This document shows positions 34,411-39,779 of a stretch of 39,779 nucleotides of DNA, in pieces (within the stretch, counting starts at the first letter, position 1; each line of letters opens with the position of its first letter). Source of the DNA: an uncultured Methanobrevibacter sp. Lineage in GTDB: Archaea > Methanobacteriota > Methanobacteria > Methanobacteriales > Methanobacteriaceae. The stretch lies in the NCBI GenBank assembly GCA_902774685.1, contig CACYJH010000014.1:1-39779 (forward strand). Direction: 5' to 3'. The notes under the pieces were generated by a model, which saw only the letters and a list, made by a program, of their open reading frames with translations, was not told the DNA's origin and made no database searches. A program made the position numbers and the translations under genes.

Positions 34411-36870
34411 ATGGATAAAGAATTTTTCAATGGAATGAATTTGGCTGAAGATATAAGTGAAGAAGATTTCCAATACGTTAAAGAAGGTTGGGAAAAAGTT
34501 CAAGACGAAATATCTAAAGAAGAATTCATAGATAAATTTAATAAAGTTAAAGATGAGTACAAAGATGCTTCTTTTTTCAGTGATAAAGATTTCATAGATA
34601 TGGTAGTTAATCCATTCACTGGTGAAAAAACAGAACCTGTCACTGGTTTTGATGTGGAAACTCCAAAAACTATTGCTGAAGTTGAACCTGGAAATCAAGG
34701 GTTCAGCGTTATTGCAAGGGTAATGGCTATTTCCAATCCAAAAATATTCACTACAAGAAAAGGGGATGCTGGAAAGCTTGCAAACATGCAAATTGCTGAC
34801 CCTACCGGTGAAGTAAGACTTGTCCTTTGGACTGAAAACATCAAACATCTTAAGCATATCTCTGAAGGGGATATCGTAGAGATTTCAGAAATAGATTGTA
34901 AGGATGGATTCAGAGGCGGCAAAGAATTCCAGTTACGTCCTAGATCTTTGCTTAGAACAATTGACGAGTCAAGTGAAAACTGGCCTGATAACATTGCTGA
35001 CTTCCCAGCTTATGAGGAAAACATCATCTCAATTTCCGATATTGTTCCTGATGAGAAAGTAAGCATCATCGGAAGATTGATCAGAGCACCTGCTCCTCAC
35101 ACTTATGAAAGCAACGGCAAGAAAGGAAAAGTTACCTCTCTTGAAATACAAGACAGCACTGGTAAAATCTCCTATACCTTATGGAACAATGATGTGAAAT
35201 TAGTAAGCAGCCTTGATTTGAAAGAAGGAGACATTGTCAAGATTCTCAATGAACAATCCAGAGAAAGAAATGGTGAAATTTCATTATCCCACTGGGATGG
35301 CAGAATCCTTAAAGTTGAAGGGGATTTCGATATTCCTGAATATGAAGAGAACATCATAAAAATCGGCAATGCTCAAGAGATCAAAGACGTTAGCCTAATA
35401 GGTATTGTAACTAAAATCCAAGACACCATCACATTCGATAGGCAGGATGGAACCAAAGGTTATGTGAAATCAATCGAAATTACAGATGACACCGGTTCCA
35501 TAAGAGTTACTCTTTGGGGTGACGACACTAAACTTAAAGTGTCTAAAGGAGATGTTCTTAAGGTCATCGGCGGAAATATTGAGTATGACGATTATGCAAC
35601 CAGTGGTTATAGGGTAAATACAAACTGGAATACTGAATTAAGAGTCAATCCAGATGAAAACCAAGATTTAATTGAAGGATTGAATGAAATTTCAAGCAAA
35701 TTAGGCCCAATAACCATTAGTGAAGTTCAAGATCATGAAGATGATGGAGAAGAAGTTGACATCATCGGTAGATTAATCACAATCAACGATTCCCATTCCT
35801 TCCAAAGAGATGACGGCTCAACCGGTTTTGTTCGCTCTGGTGATATAGCGGATTCCACCGGAAAGGTCAGAATTTCATTTTGGGATGAGAAGGCAGAAGC
35901 GGATTATGGCATAGGTAAAGCATATCAAGTTGAAAACGCAAGAACCAGACTTGGAATGTATGAAGTTGAGCTCAATGTTGGTAAAACAACTAGAGTGATC
36001 GAACTCACCGATGCGGAATCTTCTGATTTGCCTAGCTTTGAAGAATTGGAAGAGCAAATTTATGAAACCAAGAAAATCGATGATTTAGATGAAGATGACA
36101 TGAATGTCAAGGTAGTAGCAAGAATCTTGGAACTTGAAGACATTCGTGAATTTGAAAGACAGGACGGTACAAAAGGTCGTGTCAGAAACATGACTGTTGG
36201 GGACGTTTCTGGATTTATAGCTGTCACATTATGGGATGACAAGACTGATATTCCTTATGACATCAATGAGGCAATCAAAATCCAAAATCCACGTATAAAC
36301 TATAATGACAGATCCAACCGTTTAGAGTTATCCATCGGTAATGCTACAAACATTTTGCAACCTTCCTACAAGGAATTGGAAAACCTTCCAGACATTGAAG
36401 AATTGCAGGAAACCTTATACACTTCTAAGGACATTGCAAGTCTTGAATTGGAAGACAGAAATGTAAGAGTGAAAGGTGTATTCTCAGAACCTTACTTCCA
36501 AAGAATGCTAATTCCAAAATGTCCTATCTGTAATCACACTATTGAAGATGAGGATGAAGAAGAATGTCCAAATTGTGGAAATTACATAGATAAACCAAAA
36601 TATCTTTTAATGCTTCCTGGTAAGATCACTGACGATACCGGTGAGATTCAAGTTACCTTCTACAATGAATTGGTAGAGGAATTGCTTGACATGAAACATG
36701 ATGATATCGTTGCCTTATATGAGGAAGGAGACGGAGACTTTGGATTCTTGGAAACTAAAGTGATGGATATTGATGGCAATACCTTGGAATTGCTTGCAGA
36801 TATTACTTACAACAATTATGATGAAGAGATAAGACTTAGGCCAAAAAGAATTTTCAAAAATGAATACTAA
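34411..36870 (+). CDS. rpa: Replication protein A, multi-OB-fold single-stranded DNA-binding protein
   Basis: This 819-aa protein binds and protects single-stranded DNA in replication and repair. After a helical N terminus (1-75) it carries five OB folds in series (about 85-190, 205-310, 315-420, 430-540, 550-655), each showing D.TG.(I/V)..TLW-like signatures: DPTGEVRLVLW, DSTGKISYTLW, DDTGSIRVTLW, DSTGKVRISFW, DVSGFIAVTLW. The C-terminal sixth unit (about 670-819) has DDTGEIQVTFY and a zinc finger, CPIC at 704-707 and CPNC at 719-722, as in large RPA subunits. Some relatives have fewer folds or are split into two genes; here it is one chain. GAGGG lies upstream of the ATG. radA follows on the same strand after 116 bases, and the two cooperate in strand exchange. 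Confidence 0.9.
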   Translation: MDKEFFNGMNLAEDISEEDFQYVKEGWEKVQDEISKEEFIDKFNKVKDEYKDASFFSDKDFIDMVVNPFTGEKTEPVTGFDVETPKTIAEVEPGNQGFSVIARVMAISNPKIFTTRKGDAGKLANMQIADPTGEVRLVLWTENIKHLKHISEGDIVEISEIDCKDGFRGGKEFQLRPRSLLRTIDESSENWPDNIADFPAYEENIISISDIVPDEKVSIIGRLIRAPAPHTYESNGKKGKVTSLEIQDSTGKISYTLWNNDVKLVSSLDLKEGDIVKILNEQSRERNGEISLSHWDGRILKVEGDFDIPEYEENIIKIGNAQEIKDVSLIGIVTKIQDTITFDRQDGTKGYVKSIEITDDTGSIRVTLWGDDTKLKVSKGDVLKVIGGNIEYDDYATSGYRVNTNWNTELRVNPDENQDLIEGLNEISSKLGPITISEVQDHEDDGEEVDIIGRLITINDSHSFQRDDGSTGFVRSGDIADSTGKVRISFWDEKAEADYGIGKAYQVENARTRLGMYEVELNVGKTTRVIELTDAESSDLPSFEELEEQIYETKKIDDLDEDDMNVKVVARILELEDIREFERQDGTKGRVRNMTVGDVSGFIAVTLWDDKTDIPYDINEAIKIQNPRINYNDRSNRLELSIGNATNILQPSYKELENLPDIEELQETLYTSKDIASLELEDRNVRVKGVFSEPYFQRMLIPKCPICNHTIEDEDEEECPNCGNYIDKPKYLLMLPGKITDDTGEIQVTFYNELVEELLDMKHDDIVALYEEGDGDFGFLETKVMDIDGNTLELLADITYNNYDEEIRLRPKRIFKNEY

Positions 36871-36986
36871 GTTTTTCTATTCATTTTAATTTTCATTTTT
36901 ATAAAATTCAAAAATGTTATTTTAATTATTTAGAAGTATTTGAAATTGATGAACTTTAATAAAATTTATTTAATGGGTTGATAATT

Positions 36987-37922
36987 ATGGTAGAACTTGA
37001 AGACTTACCTAACGTTGGAGAAAAAACAGCTGAAAAATTAAGAGAAGCTGGTTTTGCTGATATGATGAGATTGGCTACTGCTACTGCTAAAGAATTATCT
37101 GTGAAAGCAGAAATCGGTGAAGGTGTAGCTGAAAAAGTTATTGAAGCTGCACGTAGAGCAGAAAAAATTGATTTCGAAACTGCATTCGATGTCATGGAAA
37201 GAAGACGTGATGTTGGCCGTATTACTACTGGAAGTAAAGGAGTTGACGAATTAATCGGTGGTGGAATTGAAACTCAAGCTATTACTGAAGTTTTCGGTGA
37301 ATTCGGATCCGGTAAGAGTCAAATTTCTCATGAATTGGCTGTAACTGTTCAATTGCCTAAAGAAAAAGGCGGTTTAGATGGTGAATGTGTATTCATCGAT
37401 ACAGAAAACACTTTCAGACCTGAAAGGGTAGAACAAATTGCAGATGCATTTGGTCTCGATCATGAGGAAGTATTAAGAAAAATCCACATTGCAAGAGCAT
37501 TCAACTCTTCTCACCAAATCTTAATGGCTGAAAAGATCAATGAATTAATCCAAAGTGGAGTAAATGTAAGATTGGTTATTGTAGACTCTCTTATGGCACA
37601 CTTCAGAGCAGAATATGTTGGAAGAGAATCCTTAGCTGTAAGACAACAAAAATTAAACCAACACTTGCATGCATTGCAACAAGTGGCTAACACTTATAAT
37701 GTAGCTGTTTTCTTAACTAACCAAGTTCAAGCAAGACCTGACGCTTTCTTCGGAAGTCCAACAAAAGCTATTGGTGGACACGTTTTAGGTCACGCTTCCA
37801 CATACAGAATTTGGCTTAAAAAAGGTTTAGCAGGAAAAAGAATTGCTAGATTAGTGGACAGCCCACACTTACCAGAAGGAGAAGCTGTATTTAAAGTTAC
37901 CACTGATGGTATTGTTGACTAA
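36987..37922 (+). CDS. radA: DNA repair and recombination protein RadA
   Basis: This 311-aa archaeal recombinase forms filaments on single-stranded DNA and carries out strand exchange. It has the N-terminal helix-hairpin-helix domain [20 protein letters not shown] (residues 3-22), the linker with polymerisation motif near 60-70, Walker [10 protein letters not shown] near 104-112, [14 protein letters not shown] near 135-148, Walker [16 protein letters not shown] near 195-209 and L2 loop [21 protein letters not shown] near 250-270. A TTG at 36978 would add three residues; ATG 36987 gives the normal start. Together with rpa it forms a replication/repair pair. A structured 3' element and a strong terminator hairpin follow. 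Confidence 0.97.
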   Translation: MVELEDLPNVGEKTAEKLREAGFADMMRLATATAKELSVKAEIGEGVAEKVIEAARRAEKIDFETAFDVMERRRDVGRITTGSKGVDELIGGGIETQAITEVFGEFGSGKSQISHELAVTVQLPKEKGGLDGECVFIDTENTFRPERVEQIADAFGLDHEEVLRKIHIARAFNSSHQILMAEKINELIQSGVNVRLVIVDSLMAHFRAEYVGRESLAVRQQKLNQHLHALQQVANTYNVAVFLTNQVQARPDAFFGSPTKAIGGHVLGHASTYRIWLKKGLAGKRIARLVDSPHLPEGEAVFKVTTDGIVD

Positions 37923-38012
37923 TCCACCAAGCTTTTCCAGCCATTCGGGCTGCAAAACCTTGACCAAAATCTTTTCACTAGTTGGGAGTACTTGCCAACT
38001 AGTTTCTTTTTT
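37923..38012 (+). other. Structured 3' element, copy 2, with terminator hairpin, after radA
   Basis: Four bases after the radA stop, CCAAGCTTTTC (from 37927) opens a hairpin: CAAG (37928-37931) pairs with CTTG (37959-37962), C.C mismatch, TTTT with AAAA, C.C mismatch, CAGCC (37938-37942) with GGCTG (37948-37952), loop ATTCG. The tail ACCAAAATCTTTTCACTA matches copy 1. A second 9-bp stem ACTAGTTGG/CCAACTAGT (37977-37985, 37995-38003) and TTCTTTTTTT end it, so the element merges with a terminator. Confidence 0.75.
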
Positions 38013-38143
38013 TATTTATTTTATCTAATTTTTTAATCTATTTTTTACAAAAACTATTTTAACTAATTTTAATAAATTAAACTCTATAAATTAAATTTAC
38101 AAAATTACTTATTTTAAAATATTAAATTAGGCATGTTGGTTAT

Positions 38144-39049
38144 ATGGATTATAGAATAATTATTGTTTCAATCATAGTCATGATTTTGATAGGTGCATTG
38201 TCTAAAAGAATAGGCCTATTGAAGGAAGAAGATGTCGAAACACTAAATAATATAGTAATCAATATAGCTCTCCCATGTATGATTTTTAATGCTTTGTATA
38301 ATGCTGATGTTTCCTTGCTTCCAAGATTAAGCATTTTAACAGTTTATATCTTAATCACCAGTTTAATTGTAGGTATATTAACTTATTCACTACTTAAAAT
38401 TTTAGGCTGGGACAGTAAGAAAATTTGGAGCTTTATGGTGGTAGTGGTCTTAGGCAATACCGGTTTTTTAGGTTATCCGATCACTCAAGGAATCTTTGGT
38501 AATGCAGGTCTTATTAGAGCAGTGTTCTGTGATGTTTCAACTTCAATCACATTCGTTGTTTTAAGCTTCATTTTGATCTTAATATTCGGCGGAACAATGA
38601 AGACAGCAATTAAGAAGATTATTACATTCATGCCTTTATGGGCAATAATTTTAGGAATCATCTTCAATATTTTCAGTATTCCAATCACTCCTGTAGGATC
38701 AACTGTTGTAGGATATTTGGCTGGTGCAACAATTCCTCTCATTATGATTTCATTAGGCTTATCCTTGAATATCAGAGGATTGAAAAATCATTTGAAGGAA
38801 GTGAGTTTGGCCTCTGTAATTAAATTGGTCATTTATCCTTTGATTGCTTTAGGGGCATTGTCTTTACTTCACATTACAGGATTCAATCACACTATCGGAT
38901 TCATTGAAGCTACAATGTCTTCAGCCATGTTAGGTTTGGTGATAGCAATCACCTATAAGCTGGATTGGGAATTGACTTCAGACTGTATTTTTACTACTAC
39001 ATTATTCAGTTTAGTCACCATACCAATATTCTTAATGTTCATTCTTTAA
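38144..39049 (+). CDS. AEC-family (auxin efflux carrier-like) permease
   Basis: This 301-aa protein is almost wholly hydrophobic, with about ten predicted membrane helices in two five-helix halves. AEC marks: the N-terminal half KRIGLLKEEDVETLNNIVINI (trimmed; about residues 22-43) followed by ALPCMIFNAL near 44-53, the conserved GNTGFLGYPITQGIFGNAG near 105-123 with the crossover Pro, and the second half AGATIPLIMISLGLSL near 192-207. AEC permeases in prokaryotes carry small organic acids such as malate or malonate; the substrate here is unknown. The ribosome binding site is weak. It is isolated, with a 613-base gap before hdrA and no clear terminator. Confidence 0.87.
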   Translation: MDYRIIIVSIIVMILIGALSKRIGLLKEEDVETLNNIVINIALPCMIFNALYNADVSLLPRLSILTVYILITSLIVGILTYSLLKILGWDSKKIWSFMVVVVLGNTGFLGYPITQGIFGNAGLIRAVFCDVSTSITFVVLSFILILIFGGTMKTAIKKIITFMPLWAIILGIIFNIFSIPITPVGSTVVGYLAGATIPLIMISLGLSLNIRGLKNHLKEVSLASVIKLVIYPLIALGALSLLHITGFNHTIGFIEATMSSAMLGLVIAITYKLDWELTSDCIFTTTLFSLVTIPIFLMFIL

Positions 39050-39662
39050 CGAACATATCAAGGGTTCTGTAAGGTTTTAGCTGACCTAAATCTGCCTATT
39101 TTTATTGATTTTTAGGGTGTTGCATAAAAGGTTACACTATCTTTTTTCTTTATATAATTCTTTTAATTTTTTATTTTAGATTAATTTTCCATTATTATTT
39201 TATTATACTGAATAATTAGTTGGATTTAATTAAAATAATTAATTTAATTTCTTTATTTTTAATTTTAACTTATTTTTACCATTATTTTTGTTCAGATTTT
39301 TTTCAGTTTTTAAAGGCTTTTCCACCTTTATTTGAAATTTTCACTAAGAATTTTAAAAAATTTAGGCTTATCAAAAAGTATTTTATTTCATCATATAAAG
39401 AGTAAATTTTCTTTTATTTTTTGTATAAACTATTAATTTTCTTTTTTTAGTTATTATAACAATAAATTGTGATATATGGTTGATTTTGACTATTTTCATT
39501 GAATTAAAATATTCTCATATATATACTTTACTCCTACTTATTAATAGAAACCTTTATATACTCACTTTTTAGAAAAATTATACTGTCTAATATTTTATAT
39601 ATATAATATATTTAAAAAATTAGATCAAATGATTAATCATTTTACTTGTACAAGGTGATTTA
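39050..39662. other. Non-coding region between the permease and hdrA
   Basis: About 610 bases. The first 80 contain AAGGTTTTAGCTGACCT, a weak hairpin with 4-5 bp, and then T-rich DNA. A 61-codon frame at 39220-39405 begins with TTG, has no ribosome binding site and is Phe/Lys/Leu-rich only through base composition; it is not called. The end of the stretch holds the likely hdrA promoter. Confidence 0.5.
39548..39561 (+). promoter_or_regulatory. Probable BRE/TATA promoter of hdrA
   Basis: AAACCTTTATATAC fits an archaeal BRE plus TATA box and would start transcription around 39585, giving a leader of about 75 bases. A second TATA-like run lies at 39594-39612. Confidence 0.5.
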
Positions 39663-39779
39663 ATGGCAGAAGAAATTAATAATGAAGAAATTAGAGTGGG
39701 AGTATATGTTTGCCACTGTGGTGTAAACGTTGGTGGAGTCGTAAACTGTCCTGAAGTAGCAGAATACGCAAAAACTTTA
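39663..39779 (+). CDS. hdrA: CoB-CoM heterodisulfide reductase subunit A, N terminus (3' truncated by window)
   Basis: Only 39 codons are present. They read [20 protein letters not shown] and continue with [19 protein letters not shown]. The [16 protein letters not shown] segment with Cys17, Cys19 and a further Cys near 28 is the diagnostic start of HdrA, the FAD/iron-sulfur subunit that bifurcates electrons from hydrogenase to heterodisulfide and ferredoxin in the final step of methanogenesis. The start has GGTGAT 6 bases upstream. The rest of the protein lies beyond the window, so intactness cannot be judged. Confidence 0.93.
   Translation, partial: MAEEINNEEIRVGVYVCHCGVNVGGVVNCPEVAEYAKTL

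Noticed and set aside
34387..34857. 156-codon minus-strand frame opposite the rpa start
   Set aside because: Antisense shadow of a conserved gene, Phe-rich and without translation signals.
39060..39110. Third copy of the structured 3' element after the AEC permease, because of AAGGTTTTAGCTGACCT
   Set aside because: It lacks CCAAGCTT, the conserved C.C mismatch pattern and the ACCAAAA tail; only a weak 4-5 bp hairpin is present.
39220..39405. 61-codon frame in the gap before hdrA
   Set aside because: TTG start, no ribosome binding site, composition explained by AT-rich DNA.

Overview
The window looks like a host-associated Methanobacteriales archaeon, most likely Methanobrevibacter. It is AT-rich with short T-rich intergenic gaps. 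Shine-Dalgarno sites are of the GGTGAT/GGAGG type. It carries methanogen-only genes (methanogenesis marker protein 11, thiol:fumarate reductase subunit A, the start of heterodisulfide reductase HdrA), archaeal RadA and RPA, and two large adhesin-like surface proteins. No tRNA, rRNA, CRISPR array or intact insertion sequence was seen.

Layout. 1-1.2 kb: 3' end of an Ig-repeat adhesin. 1.4-5.2 kb: deoxyadenosine/SAH-type deaminase (dadD), flavodoxin, aldo/keto reductase with a ferredoxin tail, and a MarR regulator divergent from the reductase. 5.3-8.1 kb, minus strand: an FMN riboswitch, then ribB, then tfrA (a flavoenzyme). 8.2-11 kb: two tandem 3-TM membrane proteins, a UbiB/ABC1 kinase-like protein and a small acidic protein. 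11.2-14.8 kb, minus: beta-helix adhesin and a YhgE/Pip membrane protein. 15-18.6 kb: nitroreductase, Dus, MMP11, ribH and an unlisted 28-aa membrane peptide.

18.7-33.5 kb is a surface-glycan locus. On the minus strand wecC and a CgeB-like glycosyltransferase are followed by leuC-leuD-leuB and a GT2 enzyme. On the plus strand run rfbD-rfbA-rfbC-rfbB (complete dTDP-L-rhamnose synthesis), two GT2 transferases and a bacterial-type polyprenyl-phosphate sugar transferase. Together these supply the activated sugars, the transferases and the lipid-loading step of a rhamnose-containing polymer. Non-coding gaps of this locus are rich in short tandem repeats. 34.4-39.8 kb holds rpa, radA, an AEC permease and the first 39 codons of hdrA.

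Most notable signals: (1) a structured element in two copies just 3' of the sugar transferase gene and of radA, with a conserved hairpin base, a conserved C.C mismatch and a compensated upper stem; (2) an archaeal FMN riboswitch with a recognisable leader; (3) tandem 3-TM proteins resembling half of a 6-TM transporter; (4) a 28-aa membrane peptide gene with a strong ribosome binding site; (5) many bacterial-looking hairpin plus U-run 3' ends, several overlapping the stop codon.
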